Positions 1-6,184 of a DNA stretch of 50,620 nucleotides are shown here, one piece after another (position 1 is the first letter of the stretch; each line of letters opens with the position of its first letter). The notes beneath the pieces are model-generated. The model worked only from the letters and a program-made list of their open reading frames with translations, was not told where the DNA came from and ran no database searches. A program made the translations under genes and the position numbers. The stretch is from an uncultured Oscillospiraceae bacterium. Lineage in GTDB: Bacteria; Bacillota; Clostridia; Oscillospirales; Oscillospiraceae. The stretch lies in assembly GCA_947629755.1 (NCBI GenBank), contig CANREY010000004.1, positions 1 to 50,620 on the forward strand, read 5' to 3'.

Positions 1-906
1 GACTATGGCGACAGGATATACTCCATTGACCCAGACGGGACGAACCGAAAGGCGGTTCAGAATTTGGAGTTCACGCCAAACGGTGAAACCTCCAAATATC
101 AGAGTCACCCAATCATGCACCGGGGTGTGGTCTATTTCCCGTACTGCGGCGTCCTGTATGCCGCGCCCCTTGGAGGAGACATCGAGGACGCGGAAAAGAT
201 ATGGGGTACCGAGCTTGAAGACAGCGGAATGACGATAAACACGGGCGCCCCGCGCTATGACCTCTGGGCGGACGGGGACACTGTGTATTTCATGGTGAAT
301 CTGGAGCAGAGCGACAGAACGGTCAAGGACACCCTTTTCGCTTATGACACCGCCGAAAAAAGCGTAACTCAGGTCTGGCAGACCCCAAACGCGGACGAGG
401 TAGGCCAGTGGGATACCTCCGGCGTTTCCGTCAGTCAATGGTATGTGATAGGAGGCTATATTTACTTCTATCTTTCCGGCAACGATTTCTGGCGCTCAAG
501 TCTCGCAACCGGCGAGAACGAGCGGCTGGCCGCCGTCAGCGAGAAAACCGCCTCCGGCTCCGCCATCTTCTCAGACGATTATCTTTGCGTCCTTAATGAT
601 ACCACGAATCCCATCGGCTTTAATAACTATATTGACGGCACCGGCCGCGCCGGTGGGGACACCCTCTACATATACGGTCTGGACGGACAATTTCAAAAGG
701 AGCTGTCCCTGAAGTCACTGTACGAGGACATAGAAAGCCTTAATCATATCCAACTTGCCTTTTGCTCCGATAATGACATCTATTTTGTTGTAGATGCTAC
801 CACCATGACCGGCCAAGCAGGCATCGGCTTTACGCATCATAACAACCTGATCCTGTGCTGTGTCAATATCAACACCGGTGAGGTCACGCAGATTTACAAC
901 TGGTAA
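1..906 (+). CDS. DUF5050-like beta-propeller protein, 5'-truncated by window
   Basis: The reading frame is open from the first base, so the start lies outside the window; 301 codons are visible before TAA at 904. The sequence is full of aromatic, Gly/Asp-rich strands of the kind seen in the DUF5050 / LRP1-like beta-propeller repeats (for example DYGDRIYSIDPDGTNRKAV at the window edge, then HRGVVYFPYCGVLYAAP, DTVYFMVNLEQ, GGYIYFYLSGN, DTLYIYGLDGQ, NDIYFVVDA). Such proteins are usually secreted or lipid-anchored in Clostridia; the N-terminus that would show this is missing. No catalytic motif is visible. A degenerate partial copy follows at about 966-1064. Function unknown; an extracytoplasmic binding or scaffold role is only inferred from the fold. 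Confidence 0.72.
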   Translation, partial: DYGDRIYSIDPDGTNRKAVQNLEFTPNGETSKYQSHPIMHRGVVYFPYCGVLYAAPLGGDIEDAEKIWGTELEDSGMTINTGAPRYDLWADGDTVYFMVNLEQSDRTVKDTLFAYDTAEKSVTQVWQTPNADEVGQWDTSGVSVSQWYVIGGYIYFYLSGNDFWRSSLATGENERLAAVSEKTASGSAIFSDDYLCVLNDTTNPIGFNNYIDGTGRAGGDTLYIYGLDGQFQKELSLKSLYEDIESLNHIQLAFCSDNDIYFVVDATTMTGQAGIGFTHHNNLILCCVNINTGEVTQIYNW

Positions 907-965
907 TGAGGGTATAACACAACATGAAAACAGCAAAAGCTTAGTCACAAGCGGTGGTAACTCCA

Positions 966-1064
966 CGACCTCCAAAGCTCCCGTTACGCACCGGCGTATA
1001 ACATATTTTTCCTGTAATGGCGCTCTCTATTCCCTGCCCATATTCGGCGACATTGAGGACATCG
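966..1064 (+). pseudogene. Remnant of a second beta-propeller gene
   Basis: In a different frame from the upstream gene, the translation reads HRRITYFSCNGALYSLPIFGDIEDI. It matches the upstream protein around positions 112-192 (HRGVVYFPYCGVLYAAPLGG then DIEDAEKI) over about 27 residues. There is no usable start, and the frame then runs into a hairpin. It is best read as a fragment left by tandem duplication and decay of the upstream gene. Confidence 0.55.
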
Positions 1065-1078
1065 TAGCCCCGGCCAAT

Positions 1079-1102
1079 AAAAAACCGCCCCATCCGGGGC
1101 GG
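1079..1102 (-). terminator. Rho-independent terminator
   Basis: Perfect 7-bp stem (CCGCCCC / GGGGCGG, loop ATCC, 1085-1102) followed on the minus strand by six T residues (complement of 1079-1084). It sits 14 bp past the stop of the minus-strand membrane-protein gene at 1116 and would end the two-gene operon 1116-1950. Confidence 0.85.
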
Positions 1103-1115
1103 TGTGAATGTATCC

Positions 1116-1508
1116 CTATTCTTCTGTGTTGTTGTTCGATGTTCCGAATATATAGCCCAATACTGTCATGGCGATCAGTTTAAACGCTTCAAACGCGCTT
1201 TCTAAAATGCCGTCGGCGCTCTGCGCGCCAAGAAGACGTTTCACTACCACATCCAGAACGACAAGGACGATCATGGCTATCATCGCAGAAAACAGCACTG
1301 TTCTTCCTGTTTTAAATTTAAATGCTGTCAAATTCAGTCTCTCGCCCAAATTGTTATCGACTTTATACTTTGCGACTTCCCCAGTAGTTACTTGTGGCAA
1401 AAAAGGCTTATCAACTTCCTCATTTATTTCCGGGACCTCCCGCCCCGGTGATACTTCCTGCCCGCACTGTTCTTTTCCTTCAGTTTCAACGTTAGCCTGT
1501 TGTGTCAT
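1116..1508 (-). CDS. Small membrane protein, candidate toxin partner of the Panacea-domain gene
   Basis: 130 residues. The N-terminal ~65 residues are hydrophilic and acidic; a strong membrane segment follows at about 70-90 (VLFSAMIAMIVLVVLDVVV) and a second hydrophobic stretch at about 107-124 (AFKLIAMTVLGYIFG). No family recognised. The start ATG at 1508 lies inside the end of the upstream gene (17-nt overlap) with GGAGG about 9 nt upstream, so the two are translationally coupled. Panacea-domain (DUF4065) antitoxins are known to pair with very diverse toxins, including membrane-active ones, so this position makes it the natural toxin candidate. It could equally be an accessory holin-like or phage-derived membrane protein; toxicity is inference. 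Confidence 0.7.
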   Translation of the reverse strand: MTQQANVETEGKEQCGQEVSPGREVPEINEEVDKPFLPQVTTGEVAKYKVDNNLGERLNLTAFKFKTGRTVLFSAMIAMIVLVVLDVVVKRLLGAQSADGILESAFEAFKLIAMTVLGYIFGTSNNNTEE

Positions 1509-1950
1509 TCCTCATATCCTCCAAAGTAATAAGGCTGCCTCCGCCTCCTCTAATATATGCCTTGATCCACCCGGAACCTGATCCATGAGTCATCTTGGAG
1601 AGCTGTATCCCCGTCAGGTTTTTGTACTTTGCCCACGCAACATCAATGATCCGCATCAATACCGGATTATCGTTTTCACTCACCTTGTAAGACCTGCCAT
1701 TAGCGTTTTTCGCATAAGAAGTTATAGGTTTGTCCTTGAAGTCCTTAAATTCGCCATAAACGGAGCTCAGCACAGGCCCATACTGCCATACCTCAAACTG
1801 TTCGCCGATTGGCATTTGCCCTGTTGCCTTAACATAGTCCCGACACACATAGTAAAGGATTTTCTGGAGCTTCATAGGAGTGATTTTTATACCATCAATT
1901 TTTCCACGCTCAAGTATATTGTTGCTTAGATCAGTCGCCAAAGCCTTCAT
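1492..1950 (-). CDS. Panacea/SocA-like (DUF4065) antitoxin-type protein
   Basis: 152 residues with the hallmarks of the Panacea / SocA / GepA-like family: N-terminal ALATDLSNNILERG, the core ITPMKLQKILYYVCRDY at about 24-40, then FEVWQYGPVLSSVYGEFK at about 52-69, and a C-terminal helical part ending IQLSKMTHGSGSGWIKAY. Length is typical for the domain alone. Known members are hyper-variable antitoxins or proteolytic adaptors. ATG at 1950 has a strong SD (AAAGGAGGG, 7 nt away) and a good promoter at 2001-2030. It is first in a two-gene operon with the overlapping membrane-protein gene. AT-richer than the core genes, consistent with acquisition. Confidence 0.85.
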   Translation of the reverse strand: MKALATDLSNNILERGKIDGIKITPMKLQKILYYVCRDYVKATGQMPIGEQFEVWQYGPVLSSVYGEFKDFKDKPITSYAKNANGRSYKVSENDNPVLMRIIDVAWAKYKNLTGIQLSKMTHGSGSGWIKAYIRGGGGSLITLEDMRNDTTG

Positions 1951-2000
1951 GGTACGTCCCTCCTTTTCACTTTATTCCATGTGTTATTCTTCCCAATTTG

Positions 2001-2030
2001 ATTTTACCACGTCTTTTATCGCGTTGTCAA
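2001..2030 (-). promoter_or_regulatory. Promoter of the Panacea operon
   Basis: On the minus strand TTGACA (2025-2030) and TAAAAT (2001-2006) are separated by 18 bp. This predicts a short leader of roughly 45 nt before the ATG at 1950. Confidence 0.75.
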
Positions 2031-2040
2031 TACATTTTGC

Positions 2041-2075
2041 ACAATATCTTAAGCATCTCATACAATATCTTGAGC
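2041..2075 (-). promoter_or_regulatory. Paired direct repeats upstream of -35 (putative operator/activator site)
   Basis: ACAATATCTTAAGC (2041-2054) and ACAATATCTTGAGC (2062-2075) are 13/14 identical and 21 bp apart, that is two helical turns. The pair begins 11 bp upstream of the -35 box, a position suited to a dimeric regulator touching polymerase. The TA pair itself is one candidate regulator; a host factor is another. Confidence 0.6.
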
Positions 2076-2279
2076 TTCTTTGCATATTACAGCACAACAT
2101 GTGCCTGTCAAGAGCAAATAATCCTAAATCTATCTAACATTGTATATTGCTCTTAAGGCTGTTATATCTATTTCACACTACCCACCCGAAGGTCCCTCAA
2201 TGTATATCCCCAAACCGAGACGGATGAGCTCCGAAAGTCAAAGCCTCCGGCCAAGACCCATCCATGGCGGGTGAATAAT

Positions 2280-2900
2280 TTATGTATACTCATTTCCCTT
2301 GAACATTCTGATCATCTGCACGAGGCAATCTCCGTGTATCCCCGTTTCATCCGAATCTACCGGACGTCTGTCAAATTCACGGAAACCGTGCCGCTCATAA
2401 AATTCAATGAGCTTCGGCTTGTCCTCACATTCAAGATATGCGAACCGGCCGCCAATGTCATACTGAATGGCTTTAATTTTGTTGCATGCCATTCCCATAA
2501 GCTCATCGCCCGTTATGAGCTTGTTATACCCCATGATAAAATTCTTCCCAAGCTGAGCGATCAGCGGGATCGCCAACTGATAGGATTTTAAATAGTCGTC
2601 ATATGTAGCGTGCTTCGCCAGCTTTTTTCTTGTTTCTCCCTTGACCGCCTTGGCTGAGACGGTTATAAATTTGTTGGCAAGCGAGAAGTACCCTACAAGG
2701 ACAGGCTCTTTTTTATAGGACGCGAAAACCAGATGTGTTTGTGCCCATCCCTGCTTCATAAAATCTATGGCCTTGAACCTTAGAAAATCCTGTACGTCAA
2801 GGTTAAGAGGGCACGAAAAAGAGGAGAGGATGTTTTTTGCCGCATCCTCTCCGAGGCCGTCCATCAGCGCTCTTACGTTAACGATTTTAAATCCTTCCAT
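2280..2900 (-). CDS. GNAT-family N-acetyltransferase (phage/toxin type)
   Basis: 206 residues. The acetyl-CoA-binding half is recognisable: VLVGYFSLANKFITVSAKAV (about 67-86), the segment YLKSYQLAIPLIAQLGKNF at about 103-121, and the C-terminal LECEDKPKLIEFYERHGFREF typical of the GNAT beta6-alpha4 region. This longer clostridial GNAT type is common in mobile regions. Its ATG overlaps the stop codon of an upstream 57-residue gene (TGATG), so the two are translated together. Some GNAT proteins paired with a small upstream partner are tRNA-acetylating toxins, but I do not recognise a known antitoxin here, so substrate and toxicity are open. Confidence 0.75.
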   Translation of the reverse strand: MEGFKIVNVRALMDGLGEDAAKNILSSFSCPLNLDVQDFLRFKAIDFMKQGWAQTHLVFASYKKEPVLVGYFSLANKFITVSAKAVKGETRKKLAKHATYDDYLKSYQLAIPLIAQLGKNFIMGYNKLITGDELMGMACNKIKAIQYDIGGRFAYLECEDKPKLIEFYERHGFREFDRRPVDSDETGIHGDCLVQMIRMFKGNEYT

Positions 2901-3073
2901 CAGCCTTTTCCGAACATCTTCCTCACTTCATCGGCGTTTGCGTCTGAGACGTTTCTACTGTAACTCACCCTGCACCCCGGCTTCGCCGCCGCGTCGTCGA
3001 GCGCCCGGACGAGCTTCTTGGCCGATTTGCTATCCTTTATCCGGACAGTCTTATAAATGCTCTTTGTGGCCAT
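2900..3073 (-). CDS. Small basic protein coupled to GNAT (candidate antitoxin)
   Basis: 57 residues, starting MATKSIYKTVRIKDSK and ending VRKMFGKG. ATG at 3073 has an AAGGAG SD 8 nt upstream and a near-consensus promoter at 3121-3149; the stop TGA overlaps the GNAT start by one base. The N-terminal KTVRIKDSKSAKKLVRALD could form a strand followed by a basic helix, as in DNA-binding antitoxins, but it is too short to assign to ribbon-helix-helix with confidence. No paralogue is in the window. A regulator or antitoxin of the GNAT enzyme is the leading inference. Confidence 0.7.
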   Translation of the reverse strand: MATKSIYKTVRIKDSKSAKKLVRALDDAAAKPGCRVSYSRNVSDANADEVRKMFGKG

Positions 3074-3095
3074 GCCCGTTCACTCCTTTTCTTGA

Positions 3096-3113
3096 CGGTG
3101 GTGGGCCCCACCG
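3096..3113 (-). promoter_or_regulatory. Inverted repeat at transcription start (putative operator)
   Basis: CGGTGG / CCACCG arms of 6 bp with a 6-bp centre, lying between the -10 box at 3121-3126 and the SD of the 57-residue gene, right at the predicted +1. The position suits a repressor site or a 5' RNA hairpin. Confidence 0.45.
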
Positions 3114-3120
3114 CATTTTT

Positions 3121-3149
3121 ATTATACTATGCCCATTTCAATTTGTAAA
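3121..3149 (-). promoter_or_regulatory. Promoter of the small gene-GNAT operon
   Basis: On the minus strand TTTACA (3144-3149), 17 bp, TATAAT (3121-3126). Two perfect 14-bp direct repeats, CTTTTTGACACTTT at 3165-3178 and 3185-3198 (20-bp period), lie just upstream of the -35 box, echoing the arrangement at the Panacea promoter. Confidence 0.8.
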
Positions 3150-3391
3150 CATCTCAGAGTAAATCTTTTTGACACTTTTTGAGCCTTTTTGACACTTTAT
3201 CCCTACATCGCACGCTGATAAAAGCAAAAATCACGTTTACTGTTACAGCTTGAGGATCAAATTAACTGCATGTTTTTACTTAGCATTTTGTGCCTTAAAA
3301 AATGCTAACTTCCCCCTCTCCGCCGCTAATTGTCCCCCCAAAAATGAATTGTTTAAAAACCCCAAAGCCCTACGGCCGCAAGGGAAATAAG
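3150..3391. other. AT-rich spacer between accessory region and tRNA
   Basis: Apart from the two 14-bp direct repeats at 3165-3198 nothing recognisable is seen: no SD-linked reading frame and no duplicated tRNA end. Confidence 0.5.
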
Positions 3392-3414
3392 AAAAACGCC
3401 CGGAGAACCGGGCG
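3392..3414 (-). terminator. Terminator of tRNA-Leu
   Basis: Perfect 7-bp stem CGCCCGG / CCGGGCG (3397-3414) with loop TTCT on the minus strand, followed by TTTTTC. It begins 8 bp after the encoded CCA end of the tRNA. Confidence 0.85.
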
Positions 3415-3422
3415 TTTCGATT

Positions 3423-3510
3423 TGGTGCGCGAGGCGGGACTTGAACCCGCACGTGCGTAATGCACACTAGAACCTGAATCTAGCGAGTCTGCCAATTCCA
3501 CCACTCGCGC
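3423..3510 (-). tRNA. tRNA-Leu (anticodon CAG)
   Basis: Read on the minus strand: acceptor GCGCGAG pairs with CTCGCGC; the anticodon stem CTAGA/TCTAG encloses loop TTCAGGT, giving anticodon CAG. A long variable arm (TGTGCATTACGCACG), the T loop in GCGGGTTCAAGTCCCGC and an encoded CCA 3' end are present. The long variable arm and CAG anticodon fix the identity as leucine (CUG codon). It has its own promoter (3521-3549) and terminator (3392-3414), so it is a single-gene unit. Confidence 0.97.
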
Positions 3511-3520
3511 GTGCTTAAGT

Positions 3521-3549
3521 ATAATACACCAGCGGCGCGCAAGTGTCAA
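3521..3549 (-). promoter_or_regulatory. Promoter of tRNA-Leu
   Basis: Minus-strand TTGACA (3544-3549), 17 bp, TATTAT (3521-3526), ending 10 bp before the mature 5' end of the tRNA. The -35 box is only about 10 bp past the mgtE stop codon. Confidence 0.85.
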
Positions 3550-3558
3550 GTGTTTTTT

Positions 3559-4938
3559 TCAAATTCCCAGCAGCACTCTCGCCACCTGGAAATAGATGAG
3601 CAGGCTCAGGGCGTCTACTATGGTGGTTATGAAGGGGCTGGCCATGACGGCGGGGTCGAAGCCGAGCTTCTTTGCCAAAAGAGGGAGCGTACAGCCCACT
3701 ATCTTGGCGCAGATTATGGTGAAGGCAAGTGTAAGGCAGACCACTAAATTTACCGTGACGGTGATGCTCTGGTTGCCCATTATGAGCACGTCCACAAGCT
3801 CTATCTTGGCAAAGCTCACAACAGCCAGCGATATGGCGCACAGCACCGCCACCCTGAGCTCCTTCCATATGACCCTGAAAAAGTCCGAAAACTCAAGGTC
3901 CCCCAGTGAGAGAGCGCGTATCACGGTGACGGAGGCCTGGGAGCCGGTGTTGCCGCCGGTGTCCATGAGCATGGGGATAAAGGCCGTCAGGGCCACCCAC
4001 TTTGCCAGCGCCCCCTCGAAGGAGCTTATTATCATGCCCGTAAATGTGGCCGAGACCATGAGGAGCATGAGCCACGGTATACGGGACTTCCATATCTCAA
4101 ATGGCGTGAGCTTTAAGTACGGCTTGTCCGTAGGGGTGATGGCGGCCATCTTCTCGATGTCCTCGGTGGTCTCCTCCTCCATGACGTCGATGGCGTCGTC
4201 AACGGTGACGATGCCCACGAGCCGCGACTCCTTGTCCACCACCGGCAGGGCCGACATGTCGTACTTGGAGAGGGTGTTGGCCACCTCCTCCTGGTCGTCG
4301 GTGGTTGTCACGGATATGGTGTCCGTGCCCATTATATCGGTTATCAGCGTCTCGTCCTCCGCTAAAAGCAGGGACTTTAAGGTGACGTAGCCGATGAGCT
4401 TACGGCTGGTGTCCGTCACATAGCAGGTGTATATGGTCTCCTTGTCCACCGCGCCGCGGCGTATGCGCTTTATGGCGTCCTCGGCGGTCATGTTCGGGCG
4501 CAGGGACACATACTCCGTAGTCATGATTGACCCGGCGGAGTCCTCCGGGTAATTCAAAAGCTCGTTTATCGTCCGGCGCATCTCAGGGTCCGCGGACTTG
4601 AGAATACGCTTTACCACGTTGGCCGGCATCTCCTCGATGAGGTCCACCGCGTCGTCCATGTAGAGCTCGTCCACGACCTCCTTGAGCTCCGCGTCGGAGA
4701 AGCCCCGAATGAGAAGCTCCTGCTCGTCCGGGTCCATCTCGATAAAGGTGTCAGCCGCCAGCTCCTTCGGAAGTAGCCGGAACATAAGCGGCAGACGGTT
4801 CTCCCCCAGCTCCCCCAGAACGATGGCTATGTCCATGGGCCGCATGGTGACAAATATGTCCCGGAGGGTGGAATATTTCTTGCTCTCAATAAGCGCCTCT
4901 ATGGTAGAGGCCAGAATCTCGGTGTTTGTTTCCGCCAT
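3559..4938 (-). CDS. mgtE: Magnesium transporter MgtE
   Basis: 459 residues, full length for MgtE, a homodimeric Mg2+ channel of the cytoplasmic membrane. Domain order: helical MgtE_N domain (about 20-130, with FRLLPKELAADTFIEMDP), two CBS domains (about 135-255, with SIMTTEYVSLRPNMTAEDAI and DKESRLVGIVTVDDAIDVME), connecting helix, then five membrane helices (about 285-459). The pore signature GGNTGSQASVTVIRALSLG is intact. In the family the cytosolic domains sense Mg2+ and close the pore. The start ATG at 4938 follows AAAGGAGGCAAGGTAA. It is monocistronic with an unusually long leader (about 175 nt) that may add RNA-level control. Confidence 0.96.
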   Translation of the reverse strand: MAETNTEILASTIEALIESKKYSTLRDIFVTMRPMDIAIVLGELGENRLPLMFRLLPKELAADTFIEMDPDEQELLIRGFSDAELKEVVDELYMDDAVDLIEEMPANVVKRILKSADPEMRRTINELLNYPEDSAGSIMTTEYVSLRPNMTAEDAIKRIRRGAVDKETIYTCYVTDTSRKLIGYVTLKSLLLAEDETLITDIMGTDTISVTTTDDQEEVANTLSKYDMSALPVVDKESRLVGIVTVDDAIDVMEEETTEDIEKMAAITPTDKPYLKLTPFEIWKSRIPWLMLLMVSATFTGMIISSFEGALAKWVALTAFIPMLMDTGGNTGSQASVTVIRALSLGDLEFSDFFRVIWKELRVAVLCAISLAVVSFAKIELVDVLIMGNQSITVTVNLVVCLTLAFTIICAKIVGCTLPLLAKKLGFDPAVMASPFITTIVDALSLLIYFQVARVLLGI

Positions 4939-5113
4939 TTACCTTGCCTCCTTTTATTTTTAAGGTCACGCAAGGCACAGCGACAGCTCATAAGGTGACG
5001 CGGCACGGCCCGCCGGTCACGGTACGTTCTCGTCCAACTGTGCCGCCTGTACTGCCAGCGTCCATGCTCTCACCTCACAATTTATGAATTAACGGAAATA
5101 TTTTGTCCGTCCG
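4939..5113 (-). promoter_or_regulatory. Long structured leader of mgtE, possible Mg2+-responsive element
   Basis: About 175 nt separate the predicted transcription start from the mgtE ATG. The RNA would be GC-rich with several pairing segments, for example GTGCCGCGTCACC and GTGCCTTGCGTGACC near the end and a GGTGAG box near 5065. Many mgtE genes in Firmicutes carry an M-box (ykoK) Mg2+ riboswitch of this length, but I cannot match the full M-box consensus here and see no clear intrinsic terminator. A covariance-model search (RF00380) would decide. Confidence 0.35.
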
Positions 5114-5119
5114 CGTCTT

Positions 5120-5148
5120 AATTTACACCATTTTTGTGTAAACGTCAA
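5120..5148 (-). promoter_or_regulatory. Promoter of mgtE
   Basis: Minus-strand TTGACG (5143-5148), 17 bp, TAAATT (5120-5125). Confidence 0.7.
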
Positions 5149-5150
5149 GT

Positions 5151-5178
5151 AAAACTCCCGCTTTTGACGGGAGTTTTT
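5151..5178 (-). terminator. Terminator after the exonuclease operon
   Basis: Perfect 7-bp stem ACTCCCG / CGGGAGT (5154-5174) with a 7-nt loop. On the minus strand it is followed by TTTA; on the plus strand by TTTTCC, so it may work both ways. It ends the operon 9478-5222. Confidence 0.75.
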
Positions 5179-5221
5179 CCTGAATATTCAATTATCCGCC
5201 CTGTACATGTCGCCCTGCCCG

Positions 5222-6154
5222 TCACTTTTTCCTGCCCCGGTGCCTTGGCCTTGAGCGGCGGGGGGCGCGGCGGCATGGGTAGGGGGCGTATTTTTGGGCC
5301 TCGGCGAGCTTGACGGTGTTCTCCGCCGACGCGGTCAGGGTGTCGTTATATGTCCAGTACCGCCCGTCGGGCTGGCGGAGTAGCTGGAGGCGTCTTATAA
5401 ACTGCCCGTGCTCCCGGCAGGTAAATTTGCTGTAATATGTACCGTTCCCGGCGGTGTACCACTCCTGTACCCTCGTAAGCTCCCGGCATTTGGGGCATGT
5501 GGCCCTGCGGGAGCCTAAATTGTTAAGGGCCAGGTCCCGCGACTCAAAGGGCCCCAACCGTGTCTGGGTCTTTTTCGGCATCTTGGGCTTCAAAACCGGG
5601 TGCAGGTCCCGGTCGGTCACCTCGCAGACGCTCTCCAAAAGTGCCTCCCGGCGTATGTATCCCCCCACAAGGCAGGTGTAGACCGCGTCGTTCAGGGCGT
5701 TGTGGAAGACGAATGAGTCGGGCAAACCGCAGTACTCCACGGCCGTATAGAGCTGGAAGCCGTTTGACTGCCAGAGCGTCTTTGAGAAGGCGGACTGTAT
5801 GTCGTAATATCTCTCCGGGAGCTTCACGTCCACGCCCCAGTATACGCAGTTGCGGCCCAAAATTTTAAAGTCGTCCCTGCCCCACTCTGCAAACTCCGTC
5901 TCCTCCCCGCACCAGTCGGAGAAGGCCCTGACGGCCTCAGGGAAGGTGACGGCGCTTTCAAGGGAGCGCTGGAGCTCCGGCAACACCCGCGCACCCGGCG
6001 ACAGGCGCTTGTGGACACGGGGGCTTATAAAGACGTTGAAGGTATCCAAAATGGGCCCGCCAAGCTTATCTGAGCGGACGGCGCCGATCTGGAGTACCTC
6101 CTCCAGCCGCTCGCCGTACATACCGCTGTTAAATTCCAGGTCCAATACTATCAT
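5222..6154 (-). CDS. DEDDh 3'-5' exonuclease (DnaQ/KapD-like) with C-terminal Cys-rich segment
   Basis: About 310 residues from ATG at 6154, chosen because GGGGG lies 5 nt upstream; an in-frame TTG at 6166 is the alternative. The N-terminal ~180 residues carry RNase T/DnaQ signatures: ExoI VLDLEFN (catalytic D-x-E), a central D in GRDDFKILGRN, and ExoIII FHNALNDAVYT. The C-terminal part holds CPKCRELTRV and later TCREHGQF, a possible zinc site, ending in an Arg-rich tail (RRAPRRSRPRHRGRKK) suited to nucleic-acid binding. Last gene of the operon with the AAA+ ATPase and asnS. Substrate (RNA or DNA) cannot be told from sequence. Confidence 0.85.
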   Translation of the reverse strand: MIVLDLEFNSGMYGERLEEVLQIGAVRSDKLGGPILDTFNVFISPRVHKRLSPGARVLPELQRSLESAVTFPEAVRAFSDWCGEETEFAEWGRDDFKILGRNCVYWGVDVKLPERYYDIQSAFSKTLWQSNGFQLYTAVEYCGLPDSFVFHNALNDAVYTCLVGGYIRREALLESVCEVTDRDLHPVLKPKMPKKTQTRLGPFESRDLALNNLGSRRATCPKCRELTRVQEWYTAGNGTYYSKFTCREHGQFIRRLQLLRQPDGRYWTYNDTLTASAENTVKLAEAQKYAPYPCRRAPRRSRPRHRGRKK

Positions 6155-6184
6155 GAATACCCCCAAAGCCGCCGGGCGTCCCGA

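Larger units (their letters stand above)
1951..2279. other. Intergenic region with TA-like promoter; rest unremarkable
   Basis: This 329-bp stretch holds the SD, the promoter at 2001-2030 and the paired direct repeats at 2041-2075 of the leftward operon. From about 2090 to 2279 I see no further gene, RNA or convincing terminator; a short imperfect ACCC/GGGT hairpin near 2257-2273 has no T tract. Confidence 0.6.

Noticed and set aside
3400-3510. tRNA-Leu as the integration site of the accessory region 1-3100
   Set aside because: The tRNA has its own terminator right after CCA, no integrase gene lies to its left within the window, and I find no second copy of the tRNA 3' end in 1-3400. Not excluded beyond the window.
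4939-5113. Firm call of an M-box riboswitch
   Set aside because: Length and gene context fit, but conserved M-box blocks after the GGTGAG start are not recognisable by eye; kept only as a low-confidence leader.
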